From Mucilaginibacter sp. MD40 (GTDB lineage: Bacteria > Bacteroidota > Bacteroidia > Sphingobacteriales > Sphingobacteriaceae), in NCBI RefSeq assembly GCF_002288635.1, contig NZ_NRSW01000001.1, forward strand, positions 181,086 to 245,085: a DNA stretch of 64,000 nucleotides. Reading direction: 5' to 3'. This document shows positions 34,977-43,389 of this stretch, piece by piece. Within the stretch, counting starts at the first letter, position 1. Each line of letters begins with the position of its first letter. The notes beneath the pieces were generated by a model that worked only from the letters and a program-made list of their open reading frames with translations, made no database searches and was not told where the DNA came from. The position numbers and the translations under genes are program-made.

Positions 34977-36110
34977 TTACTTTTTCGCTTTTTTAGGTGC
35001 TGCTTTTTCAGCAACAACTTTCTTAGGCTTTTCTTCTTTTGCTGCAGCGGGCTTCTTAGGTGCCGCTCTCTTTTTTGCCTTGCCTTCTTCGGCTATAGTA
35101 TGGTCTATCGGGCCTTCCGTTACCGGGTTGGCATGCAGGCTGATATTCTTTGCCACGTACAATTCTTTGCCTGCAATTGATGTTTTCAAATACTCGCCCC
35201 AGGTAAGATTATCTCGGTCGTCTCTCTGCTTTTTGGCGCGTTCAATGGCATAGCTTGCTGCGGTCTCAACTACCCAATCAAAGTTCTCCTGACCAACACT
35301 GGTTACTTCCGCATCAGGCGCGGGATTGCAGAAGTCGATAGCATAAGGGATGCCATCGCGCACGGCAAACTCAACGGTATTAAAATCGTAGCCTAAATAC
35401 TGGTTAAGGCGCAATACATAATCGGTAATGGTTTCCAGCATTTTTTTAGATGCAGGTGCTTTACCATGCTCATAACGCAGATGATGCGGGTTGCGCGGCT
35501 CGTACTGCATAATGCGTACGTGCTTGCCGCCAATGCAGTAGCAGCGGAAATAATCATCAAAGATGATCTCTTCCTGCAGCAGCATTACCAGTTGCCTGGT
35601 TTCGGCAAATTTCGCCCAAAGATCTTCGGCATCGCTTATCTTGTATACATCGCGCCAGCCGCCGCCGTCAAAGGGTTTCATGTAGGCCGGGAACCCAACG
35701 TAGTTAAACATGGCTTCCCAATCCAGCGGGTAAGCCAGGTTACGGAACGATTTATCTGTTGTATTATCCGGATGATCTTTCGAGGGCAGCAACACCGTTT
35801 TAGGTACCGGAACACCAATCTTGGTAGCCAGGGCGTTGTTAAAAAACTTCTCGTCTGCACTCCACCAAAACGGATTATTGATAACCGCTGTACCGGTGAT
35901 AGCGGCGTTTTTGAGCGATGCACGGTAAAAAGGCACATCCTGCGATATACGGTCAACAATCACAGAGTAACCAAGTGGCTCGCCTTGTAGCATTTTATCA
36001 ATGCGTACAAATTCGGCACTGATGCCTTTCTCTGCCTTTTCATTAATACGATCAACAAATGCCTGCGGAAATGAATTTTCCTGCCCGAATAAGATGCCTA
36101 TTTTTTTCAT
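34977..36110 (-). CDS. RimK/glutathione-synthetase-like ATP-grasp protein with a Lys/Ala/Pro tail
   Basis: 377 residues. 'MKKIGILFGQENSFPQAFVDRIN' begins a pre-ATP-grasp domain. The ATP-grasp core (about 100-290) shows 'GFPAYMKPFDGGGWRDVYKI', 'MLLQEEIIFDDYFRCYCIGGKHVRIM' and 'NTVEFAVRDGIPYAIDFCNPAPD', with the E...N metal ligands. The last about 45 residues (KKRAAPKKPAAAKEEKPKK and on) form a histone-H1-like basic tail. It probably forms an amide bond within the same pathway as the adjacent GCS2 ligase. The tail is an add-on not needed for catalysis in the family. Confidence 0.82.
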   Translation of the reverse strand: MKKIGILFGQENSFPQAFVDRINEKAEKGISAEFVRIDKMLQGEPLGYSVIVDRISQDVPFYRASLKNAAITGTAVINNPFWWSADEKFFNNALATKIGVPVPKTVLLPSKDHPDNTTDKSFRNLAYPLDWEAMFNYVGFPAYMKPFDGGGWRDVYKISDAEDLWAKFAETRQLVMLLQEEIIFDDYFRCYCIGGKHVRIMQYEPRNPHHLRYEHGKAPASKKMLETITDYVLRLNQYLGYDFNTVEFAVRDGIPYAIDFCNPAPDAEVTSVGQENFDWVVETAASYAIERAKKQRDDRDNLTWGEYLKTSIAGKELYVAKNISLHANPVTEGPIDHTIAEEGKAKKRAAPKKPAAAKEEKPKKVVAEKAAPKKAKK

Positions 36111-36123
36111 AGTAATGTTTTGT

Positions 36124-36175
36124 AAAATCCTAAATTCTAAACGCTAAATCCTAAAATCTAAACCCTAAATTCTAA
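36124..36175. repeat. Degenerate 'CCTAAA(A/T)TCTAAA' tandem repeat
   Basis: The gap between the esterase and ATP-grasp genes carries at least six imperfect copies of an 8-9 bp CTAAATCC/CTAAATTC unit, for example 'aaaatctaaaccctaaattc'. It contains no palindrome and no ORF. Confidence 0.7.
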
Positions 36176-36226
36176 AAGGGATTCGCCTTTAAATCTTTCT
36201 CCTAATCTCTGATCATCAATCTCTAA

Positions 36227-36934
36227 TCACTTTATTGTCGACAAATAATGCGGGAACATCTCGCGCCAGATGGGCCAGTCGTGCTTGCCCTCGGGGCGAA
36301 TATCCAGCCAGTGACTGATGTTCTTATTGTTTAAGATATGAGATAGCCTAAGGTTATATTCCTTGCAAATATCCCAGTCTGATGTGCCCAGTATGATATT
36401 CATTTGCCACAGCGCCCAGTTGTCGCTGCCGGGCAAGTAATCTACCGGGTTGTTATAAAATACGTTGTCATCATAATAACCATCGGTAAACATTTTGATA
36501 TCAAAAGCGCCGCCCATGCTAAACAGGTGCCCAACTTTTTCGGGATGTTTAAAGGCGAAGTTGGCTGCATGGTAACCGCCAAAACTGCACCCCGCAACAG
36601 CCACTTTGCCTACACCAGTCTCATGCATAGCGCAGGACGCCAGTTCGTCGAGCAGCATTTTATCGTACCAGGCATATCGGCGAGCCCTATCGGCCGGGTG
36701 GATTCCCTTATCGTACCAGGTGAGGCCATCAATGGTTGCCGGGCAGTATATCTTTACCAGGCCTTCGTCAATAAACCACCGCACGCTGTCAATTAGGCCA
36801 TGCTCTTTATTTTGATAGTAAGCGCCAAGCGTGGTGGGGAATAACAATACCGGGTAACCTCTGTCGCCAAAAACAAGCATCTCCATATCCATGTTCAAAT
36901 TTGGCGAGTGCCAGCGATGATACTGCTCTTTCAA
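36227..36934 (-). CDS. Alpha/beta-hydrolase esterase (putative esterase family)
   Basis: 235 residues. The nucleophile elbow is 'VAVAGCSFGGYHAANFAF' (G-x-S-x-G). An Asp is available in 'LGTSDWDI' and the His in 'RPEGKHDWPIWREMFP', giving a complete triad. No signal peptide, so cytoplasmic. It is the first gene of the leftward amide-ligase cluster. A second, divergent esterase starts 127 bp away. The substrate is unknown; an ester or amide product of the neighbouring ligases is a reasonable guess. Confidence 0.82.
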   Translation of the reverse strand: MKEQYHRWHSPNLNMDMEMLVFGDRGYPVLLFPTTLGAYYQNKEHGLIDSVRWFIDEGLVKIYCPATIDGLTWYDKGIHPADRARRYAWYDKMLLDELASCAMHETGVGKVAVAGCSFGGYHAANFAFKHPEKVGHLFSMGGAFDIKMFTDGYYDDNVFYNNPVDYLPGSDNWALWQMNIILGTSDWDICKEYNLRLSHILNNKNISHWLDIRPEGKHDWPIWREMFPHYLSTIK

Positions 36935-37033
36935 TGCGGTTAACTTTTGTTAGGTAAGTTAAAGTGTTTGCCCATTAATGTCAACAGTATGCCAAATAAT
37001 TCTGTTTTAAGCAGTTCATAATGTTTTAAAACT

Positions 37034-37041
37034 TACTTTTG
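37034..37041 (+). promoter_or_regulatory. Candidate -7 element of the divergent esterase
   Basis: TACTTTTG matches TAnnTTTG, 20 bp upstream of the ATG at 37062. A clear TTG at -33 is not seen. Confidence 0.5.
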
Positions 37042-37061
37042 TACCCTTAATTTACAACCCT

Positions 37062-37871
37062 ATGTACTACAGTACAGAAACGGAGATCATGATAGAAGCA
37101 CAGGAACTTGTAGTTACCTCCAATATATTAAACCGCGACGTTACCTGCACCCTGCTTAAACCGCAGGCTGATGCCGTAACCGAACCTTTGAATTTATTAC
37201 TGCTTAACGATGGCCAGGAAGTTAACGCCCTTGGTTTGATTGATACCCTTGAACAACTTTACAACCGCAACAGTATAAAGCCGGTACTAATTGTAGCCAT
37301 ACATGCTAATGACGACCGCTTGCAGGAATACGGCGTAGCCGGAAAACCCGATTTTAAAAAACGCGGTAGCAAGGCCACCCTTTACACGCAGTTTGTTATA
37401 AAAGAGCTGATACCATTTATTAAAAAAGAAACCGGCGTAGAAGAATTTGAGAGCACAGCCATTGCCGGATTCTCTTTAGGCGGATTATCAGCCTTTGATA
37501 TTGCATGGAATAACCCGCAGGTTTTTGACAAGGTGGGCACTTTCTCCGGCTCGTTTTGGTGGCGAAGCAAAGACCTGGGTAAGGGCTACACCAATGACGA
37601 CCGCATTATGCACAGCGTTGTCAGGAACACCGCAACCAAACCCGAACTGCAATTCTGGCTGCAAACCGGCACCAAGGACGAAACCGCAGACCGCAACAAC
37701 AACGGCATTATTGATTCTATTGACGATACAATTGACATCATCAAAGAACTTTTAGCCAAAGGTTATGAGCGTGGCGATATCCAATACCTCGAAATGCTCA
37801 ACGGCACCCATGATACCGCCACCTGGGGAAAAGCCATGCCAAAATTTTTGTGCTGGGCATTTGGTAGGTAG
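37062..37871 (+). CDS. Alpha/beta-hydrolase esterase (enterochelin-esterase-like fold)
   Basis: 269 residues; an internal ATG at 37089 would give 260. 'LNRDVTCTLLKP' and 'LNLLLLNDGQEVNALGL' open the fold, the nucleophile lies in 'TAIAGFSLGGLSAFDIAW', Asp in 'QTGTKDETADRNNNG' and His in 'EMLNGTHDTATWGKAMP'. The Asp/Asn-rich 'ADRNNNGIIDSIDD' segment looks like a calcium-binding loop. It belongs to the PF00756 esterase family. It is divergent from the amide-ligase operon, with which it shares an upstream region of only 127 bp. Confidence 0.82.
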   Translation: MYYSTETEIMIEAQELVVTSNILNRDVTCTLLKPQADAVTEPLNLLLLNDGQEVNALGLIDTLEQLYNRNSIKPVLIVAIHANDDRLQEYGVAGKPDFKKRGSKATLYTQFVIKELIPFIKKETGVEEFESTAIAGFSLGGLSAFDIAWNNPQVFDKVGTFSGSFWWRSKDLGKGYTNDDRIMHSVVRNTATKPELQFWLQTGTKDETADRNNNGIIDSIDDTIDIIKELLAKGYERGDIQYLEMLNGTHDTATWGKAMPKFLCWAFGR

Positions 37872-38057
37872 TTGGTTGCTGCCTGTGGCCTGTTGGTTAT
37901 TTTAATACACTAACCGCCCGTTCCATAAGATGAATATAGCATTTGCAGAACAACAGGAACACATTAATAATAAGGCGCTTACAAAGAATAGCTGATAAAC
38001 ACAGCAGCCACTCCAACGCCATATTGAAGCCCCCAAAGCATTATTTTGGTTTTAACC

Positions 38058-38081
38058 GGGCGTTCCGCGCGGAACGCCCGT
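38058..38081. repeat. Perfect 24-bp GC-rich palindrome
   Basis: CGGGCGTTCCGC followed directly by GCGGAACGCCCG, in the 245-bp gap between the convergent esterase and SDR genes. There is no flanking T-run, so it resembles a REP-type palindrome more than an ordinary terminator. Confidence 0.75.
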
Positions 38082-38116
38082 GTGGATACACTAAGTAGCC
38101 CTTACGTTGGCAACAA

Positions 38117-39538
38117 TCAGGCATCATTGGCTATCTTGTTAAGCATTCCCCTGAAAATAAAGTAATGGAAGGGTAGCATGGAGTACCAGTATAAACGCCC
38201 CCATAAACCCAGCGGGCGAAACGTTGCCGTTTGCTTCACACAGTTATCATTCACTATCTTAAACTCCAGCCAGGCCTCACCGGGCACCTTCATTTCGGCG
38301 TACAGCAGCAGACGTTTTTCCTTGCGGCTGCTATGGATAACCCGCCAAAAATCAAGCACCTCTCCGGCTGATACCTCGCGGGCATTCTTACGCCCCCTGC
38401 GCAAGCCCACCCCGCCAAACAGCTTATCCAAAAAGCCCCTGAACTCCCAAAGCCAGTTGGCATAGTACCAGCCCGAACGCCCACCGATAGAAAAGATACG
38501 ATCCAGAGCTTTCTCGGGATCCTTGGTCTTCTGGCTCTGCTTATCACGGAATACCCCATACTCCGGCACTTTAATGTAATGCGAGAGGTGCTGACTAAAC
38601 TTGTCGGTAAAGGCCGAATCGTTCCAGCTGGAAAGCACCATATTCTGTTCGATCTTGTCAAAAGCAATACGGATAGCTTCTTTGTAAGGGATAAGGGCGA
38701 TGCCCAGTCGTTGCGCAAGATCATTTGGCCTGCCCACTACATCTACCTTCATGCTATCCACTAGGTTTTTTGCCAGCGGGTAAGAGGTAGAGGTAACAAA
38801 GTACAACCAGTATGATGACAGGCGCGGCGTCATCACCGGTACGGTAAATATCCGTCGTTTAAGCTTACGCACCTCTGCAAATTGCAGCAGCATTTGCCTG
38901 TACGTAAGGATGTCCGGTCCGTAAATATCAAAATTTTGGCCGTAGGTATCTTCTCGGCCGGCCACGCCGCATAAAAACTGCACTACGTTGCGTATAGCAA
39001 TAGGCTGGCATTGGGTATTGAGCCATTTTGGCGCTACCATAACAGGCAGCTTTTCTACCAGGTCGCGAATGATCTCAAACGACGCGCTGCCCGAGCCCAC
39101 AATAATTCCGGCCCGCAGCGCAGTTACCGGCACCCGGCCTTTTTCCAATATATCTTCCACCGCCTTGCGCGAAAGCAGGTGCTGGGATAGCTTTTCTTCG
39201 TTAACAATGCCGCCCAGGTATACCAGTTGTTTGGCTTGGGTGTTATTGAGAAACTCCACAAAATTTTGGGCCGACTTTTTTTCGTTTTCAGTAAAGTTAC
39301 TGCCCGACATGGAGTGCACCAGATAATAGGCCACATCAAAATCGGTGGGCAGGGCGTTCAAACTTTCAGCATCCAGCAGATCGGCTTCCGCTATGGTGAG
39401 CTTCTGGTCTTTAAAATCCTCTATGTTAAAACGCGCTTTATCGCGCATTACACCAATTACCTCGTGCCCCTGCTCTAATAATATCACCAGCAGGCGTTTA
39501 CCGATATAGCCGCTGGCACCCGTAAGCAAAATCTTCAT
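38117..39538 (-). CDS. NAD(P)-binding SDR protein with C-terminal DUF2867 domain
   Basis: 473 residues. The N-terminal Rossmann domain begins 'MKILLTGASGYIGKRLLVILLEQGHEVIGVMR' (GxxGxxG). 'ADLLDAESLNALPTDFDVAYYLVHSM' and 'TALRAGIIVGSGSASFEII' follow an atypical extended SDR. Residues about 315-470 match DUF2867, with 'RSGWYYANWLWEFRGFLDKLFGG' and 'PLGLWGRLYWYSMLPFHYFIFRGML'. The two-domain arrangement is common in Bacteroidota and Actinobacteria; no reaction is established. It appears monocistronic. Confidence 0.88.
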   Translation of the reverse strand: MKILLTGASGYIGKRLLVILLEQGHEVIGVMRDKARFNIEDFKDQKLTIAEADLLDAESLNALPTDFDVAYYLVHSMSGSNFTENEKKSAQNFVEFLNNTQAKQLVYLGGIVNEEKLSQHLLSRKAVEDILEKGRVPVTALRAGIIVGSGSASFEIIRDLVEKLPVMVAPKWLNTQCQPIAIRNVVQFLCGVAGREDTYGQNFDIYGPDILTYRQMLLQFAEVRKLKRRIFTVPVMTPRLSSYWLYFVTSTSYPLAKNLVDSMKVDVVGRPNDLAQRLGIALIPYKEAIRIAFDKIEQNMVLSSWNDSAFTDKFSQHLSHYIKVPEYGVFRDKQSQKTKDPEKALDRIFSIGGRSGWYYANWLWEFRGFLDKLFGGVGLRRGRKNAREVSAGEVLDFWRVIHSSRKEKRLLLYAEMKVPGEAWLEFKIVNDNCVKQTATFRPLGLWGRLYWYSMLPFHYFIFRGMLNKIANDA

Positions 39539-39763
39539 ACCTGTGCAACAAGGGATTAGGGAGGATGTTTAAGTTAGATTTGTTTTTATGTGGTACTTGG
39601 CGCAACCTTGCTTAAAGTCGTGGTTAAAACCCTTTTCTGGCAGTATCTTAAGCGTACCGCAAGCACAGCATAACCACTAATTTATGAGTTTTTACCATCA
39701 TCTTATAATAACAGTGGTTTGTTAGTGCCGAAGTGTAAATTACCACCATAAAACCTCATTCAC

Positions 39764-40189
39764 ATGTTAAAAAAATCGTTCAGGACACTCGCGATGCTGG
39801 TTATGGCATCAACCGCTTTTTCTTGTAAGACCGCCGAAAAAGCACATCAGAAAAAAGTAAAATCCTTTGTAGGCACCTGGAACGACGCGGACAACCCTAC
39901 TAATAAGATCGTATTTAACGCCGACGGAAGATTTTACAACATCAACACTGAAAATGGCTTACAGATAGTTACACACAGTGGTACATTCAAAATTTTATCC
40001 GACAGTACCTACACCTTAAACATTACTGATGCCCGGCCCAATGCCATGTACGACTTAAAAGGCAGGCAATATGCCAACCATTATGCTTTAAGCAGCGGCA
40101 AAAAAACCATGAAGATAAACGGCGTTGTTGACGGCAGAAACGGGGTAGCACCGCTTGCCTGGAGCACCAATCTGGTAAAGGTGAATTAA
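39764..40189 (+). CDS. Small lipoprotein of the 'lipocalin-like' beta type
   Basis: 141 residues, lipoprotein signal peptide with Cys21 (STAFSCKTA). The body 'VKSFVGTWNDADNPTNKIVFNADGRFYN' is a beta-rich domain with a GTW motif resembling DUF4488-like proteins. It shares the F-V-G-T-W entry strand with the lipoprotein at 23509. The role is unknown. An imperfect palindrome follows immediately. Confidence 0.55.
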   Translation: MLKKSFRTLAMLVMASTAFSCKTAEKAHQKKVKSFVGTWNDADNPTNKIVFNADGRFYNINTENGLQIVTHSGTFKILSDSTYTLNITDARPNAMYDLKGRQYANHYALSSGKKTMKINGVVDGRNGVAPLAWSTNLVKVN

Positions 40190-40200
40190 ACTGGATTATT

Positions 40201-40244
40201 GAACTTCGGCGGGATATTATGGTATCCTGCGCTGCACGAAGTTC
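40201..40244. repeat. Imperfect long palindrome at the edge of the TIR gene region
   Basis: GAACTTCG (40201-40208) and CGAAGTTC (40237-40244) enclose a second arm pair GCGGGATA/TATCCTGC with one mismatch. Only short T-runs flank it, so a terminator role is uncertain. Confidence 0.55.
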
Positions 40245-40400
40245 GTTCATTAGAAGTTGTAATTCATCTAATTACTAAGCAATTCCATCCGCTGGTGCCA
40301 TTAAGCAAAATCTATACAAGATAAAAAGTCCTTAGGAATAGTATTTAGGGAAATAGTGTATTATAGGTTTGAATAAATCAACTACTTAATACACATAAAA

Positions 40401-41297
40401 TTAACTAAATGTTATTGCATCAAATAAACGCCCAATTATCTTCTCACTTCCTAAAACGTTCCAGTCTAATCCGACCACATCCAATAAACTTGGACTATAA
40501 TTAAACACATCATGCTTTGTCACATTATACCAAATGGGTAGGACAAGTTTGGATTCTTCTAATATTTGCCGTGTAAATATTGTATTAAATTCCGTTTTCG
40601 TCCATCCACCATTATTTATGAAGTCTGGGCTTATAATCAAAATACATTTTTTTGACTCCTTTAAACCTTTCTCGATCGAGTCTCTAAGACTATCCCCTAT
40701 TTTTAATGAAAATTCGTCATACCAAATGGGGCAAAGCAGCTTTTGTAAACCAATTGCAATAGGTCTAGCTACGTTTATTTTATCTCTTGAGTCGTGACTT
40801 ATAAATGCCAAAGGCTTTTCCCATTTACTTCGCTCTTGCGCAAATATTGGTGTTCTCACTTGTAGTTTAATATCAAATTTTTTAGCACTCTTGTAAAGCG
40901 ATGATATCTTTTGCGCAGATAAATTAAAGTCTGTGTATAAAAAGATTCGTCCACTTCCATTTAGCTGAGTTGAAGTTATGGAAATTGGGGAACCAAAGTA
41001 ATTGACTTCAATATAAATATTACTTCCATTTACAACTTTAGCTACGCCTGGGTGATACCTTGGATGTGGCAACCTAATTTCATTAGTTTTAATTTGAAGT
41101 TTCTGTCCAAAAATGTCCCGAAAGAGCATCTCAAATGGGAAATTAATATCCTTTATAAAAAATGCAAAGTATGCTACTTCAGCGGTAAAGTCATAAAGTA
41201 AATATCCATGCAATGGCTGTTGCTCTACTGCAAGCTCTATGTTTATCCTAAAGCAATTGTCGAAATCTTGTTCGTAATATTCTTTAATCGTTGCCAA
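40401..41297 (-). CDS. TIR-domain protein (putative NAD-cleaving defence effector)
   Basis: 298 residues. The C-terminal TIR domain (about 160-280) begins 'KPLAFISHDSRDK', continues 'CPIWYDEFSLKIGDSLRDSIEKG' with the Glu/Ser-rich active-site region of the TIR_2 group, and 'KCILIISPDFINNGGWTKTEFNTIF'. Residues 1-150 are a separate, unrecognised alpha/beta domain that could be the sensor. The gene is visibly AT-richer than its neighbours and sits alone between a lipoprotein and typA, with AT-rich flanks of 211 and 190 bp. Bacterial TIRs often deplete NAD+ on phage infection; this role is inferred here. No ThsA-like or other partner is in the window. Confidence 0.82.
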   Translation of the reverse strand: MATIKEYYEQDFDNCFRINIELAVEQQPLHGYLLYDFTAEVAYFAFFIKDINFPFEMLFRDIFGQKLQIKTNEIRLPHPRYHPGVAKVVNGSNIYIEVNYFGSPISITSTQLNGSGRIFLYTDFNLSAQKISSLYKSAKKFDIKLQVRTPIFAQERSKWEKPLAFISHDSRDKINVARPIAIGLQKLLCPIWYDEFSLKIGDSLRDSIEKGLKESKKCILIISPDFINNGGWTKTEFNTIFTRQILEESKLVLPIWYNVTKHDVFNYSPSLLDVVGLDWNVLGSEKIIGRLFDAITFS

Positions 41298-41454
41298 TCT
41301 TTGCTATTTGATTGCAATATACAAATTGACTTTTTCGATCACGTATTAAATTATTCGCTTATTATCACTTGAATCAAAGTATTATCAAATAATTAAGTCA
41401 AAATCAATCATTTGTAAAAAGCCGAATGTGTTTTCTTATCCGGTAAATTAAGCG

Positions 41455-41462
41455 TATCTTTG
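41455..41462 (+). promoter_or_regulatory. Candidate -7 element of typA
   Basis: TATCTTTG matches TAnnTTTG, 25 bp before the typA ATG. The -33 element is not clear. Confidence 0.55.
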
Positions 41463-41487
41463 CGCAAAATTTATAAGGCCGCATTTC

Positions 41488-43299
41488 ATGCAAAAAATCA
41501 GAAATATTGCGATCATCGCACACGTTGACCACGGTAAAACCACCCTGGTTGACAAAATTTTACACAGCTGCGCCATTTTCCGCGACAACCAGGAAACCGG
41601 TGAGCTTATTCTTGACAATAACGACCTGGAGCGCGAACGCGGTATCACCATCGTGTCTAAAAACGTATCGGTACGTTACAAGGATGTGAAAATAAACATT
41701 ATTGATACCCCGGGCCACGCCGACTTTGGTGGCGAGGTGGAGCGTGTATTGAAAATGGCCGATGGCGTATTACTGCTTTGCGATGCTTTTGAAGGCGCCA
41801 TGCCGCAAACACGTTTCGTAACCCAAAAAGCTTTGGCTTTAGGCCTGAAACCAATTGTGGTAGTTAACAAAGTAGATAAAGAGAACTGCCGCCCCGAAGA
41901 GGTTTACGAGCAGATATTTGAATTGTTCTTTAACCTTGAAGCCACCGAAGAACAGCTGGATTTCCCGGTGATCTACGGTTCATCAAAACAAGGCTGGATG
42001 AGCACCGACTGGAAAACTCCTACTCAGGATATTTTCCCGTTGATGGATGCCATCCTGGAGAACATCCCTGCCGCGCCTGAAAATGAAGGTACGCTGCAAA
42101 TGCAGATCACCTCGTTAGATTACTCGTCTTTCGTAGGCCGTATCGCTATTGGTCGTGTGGCTCGTGGTACCATCAAAGAAAATATGCCTGTGTCACTGGT
42201 AAAACGCGATGGTAAAGTGGTTAAATCGCGCATTAAAGAGCTTTACACTTTTGAAGGCTTGGGTAAGGTAAAAGCTACCGAAGTAAAATCGGGCGATATT
42301 TGTGCTGTTGTAGGTATTGATGGTTTCGAGATCGGCGATACCATTGCCGATTTTGAAAACCCGGAACAACTGGAGGTAATCAAAATTGATGAGCCTACCA
42401 TGAACATGCTGTTCACCATCAACAACTCACCTTTCTTTGGTAAAGAGGGTAAATTTGTTACCTCACGCCACGTACGCGACCGCCTTTACAAAGAGATGGA
42501 GAAAAACCTGGCGTTAAAGGTTGTAGAAACCGATTCGCCTGATTCATACCTGGTATATGGCCGTGGTATCCTTCACTTGTCGGTACTGATCGAGACCATG
42601 CGTCGCGAAGGCTACGAATTACAGGTAGGCCAGCCGCAGGTAATTGTTAAAGAAATTGACGGTGTAAAATGCGAGCCGGTTGAAACCCTGATCGTTGACG
42701 TGCCGGGCGATGTTGCAGGTAAGGTAATTGAGTTGGTTACCCAACGCAAAGGCGACCTGCTGGTAATGGAGCCAAAAGGCGACTTACAGCACCTTGAATT
42801 TGAGATCCCATCACGCGGTATCATCGGTTTACGTAACAACGTATTAACCGCTACTGCCGGTGAAGCTATTATGGCGCACCGCTTTAAGGCTTACGAGCCC
42901 TGGAAGGGCCCAATCCCAGGTCGTTCAAACGGTGTATTGATCTCTATGGAAAAAGGCCAGACAACGGCTTACGCCATTGATAAATTGCAAGATCGCGGCC
43001 GTTTCTTTGTTGACCCTGGTGTTGACATTTACGAAGGCCAGATACTGGGCGAGCACATCCGCGATAACGATTTGGTGATCAACGTAGTTAAAGGCAAGCA
43101 GTTAACCAACATGCGCGCCTCAGGTTCTGACGATAACGTACGTATCGCGCCGGCTATCAAATTCTCGCTTGAAGAATCAATGGAGTATATCCAGGCCGAC
43201 GAATACATTGAGGTTACACCACAAAGCATGCGCTTACGTAAGATCTACCTAACCGAGAACGAACGTAAAGTAAACGCCAAAAAGTTTGTGAATCAATAA
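41488..43299 (+). CDS. typA: Ribosome-binding GTPase TypA/BipA
   Basis: 603 residues, normal family length. G1 '[16 protein letters not shown]', G2 region 'ERGITI', G3 '[16 protein letters not shown]', G4 'VVNKVDK' and G5 'SSKQGW' (variant of SA) are all present. EF-G-like domains II, III and V follow, and the C-terminal '[19 protein letters not shown]' is unique to BipA. It associates with ribosomes and supports 50S assembly and growth under cold or stress. Own promoter and terminator. Confidence 0.97.
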   Translation: MQKIRNIAIIAHVDHGKTTLVDKILHSCAIFRDNQETGELILDNNDLERERGITIVSKNVSVRYKDVKINIIDTPGHADFGGEVERVLKMADGVLLLCDAFEGAMPQTRFVTQKALALGLKPIVVVNKVDKENCRPEEVYEQIFELFFNLEATEEQLDFPVIYGSSKQGWMSTDWKTPTQDIFPLMDAILENIPAAPENEGTLQMQITSLDYSSFVGRIAIGRVARGTIKENMPVSLVKRDGKVVKSRIKELYTFEGLGKVKATEVKSGDICAVVGIDGFEIGDTIADFENPEQLEVIKIDEPTMNMLFTINNSPFFGKEGKFVTSRHVRDRLYKEMEKNLALKVVETDSPDSYLVYGRGILHLSVLIETMRREGYELQVGQPQVIVKEIDGVKCEPVETLIVDVPGDVAGKVIELVTQRKGDLLVMEPKGDLQHLEFEIPSRGIIGLRNNVLTATAGEAIMAHRFKAYEPWKGPIPGRSNGVLISMEKGQTTAYAIDKLQDRGRFFVDPGVDIYEGQILGEHIRDNDLVINVVKGKQLTNMRASGSDDNVRIAPAIKFSLEESMEYIQADEYIEVTPQSMRLRKIYLTENERKVNAKKFVNQ

Positions 43300-43331
43300 T
43301 TGGTTAGATAAAACCATAAGAATGAAGATAC

Positions 43332-43362
43332 AAGAGCCGGTGAATATCACCGGCTCTTTTTA
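43332..43362 (+). terminator. Intrinsic terminator of typA
   Basis: A 12-bp perfect stem AAGAGCCGGTGA/TCACCGGCTCTT with an ATA loop and a T-rich tail. Confidence 0.88.
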
Positions 43363-43389
43363 TATATTTACAAAAAATAAACCTTACAC

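Noticed and set aside
36124..36175. Telomere-like CCCTAAA repeat
   Set aside because: The units are degenerate, few and internal to an operon gap. Nothing suggests a linear replicon end.
40401..41297. Thoeris defence system
   Set aside because: No ThsA (SIR2/SLOG or Macro-type) gene or other effector lies near the TIR gene in this window. Only a lone TIR protein can be supported.
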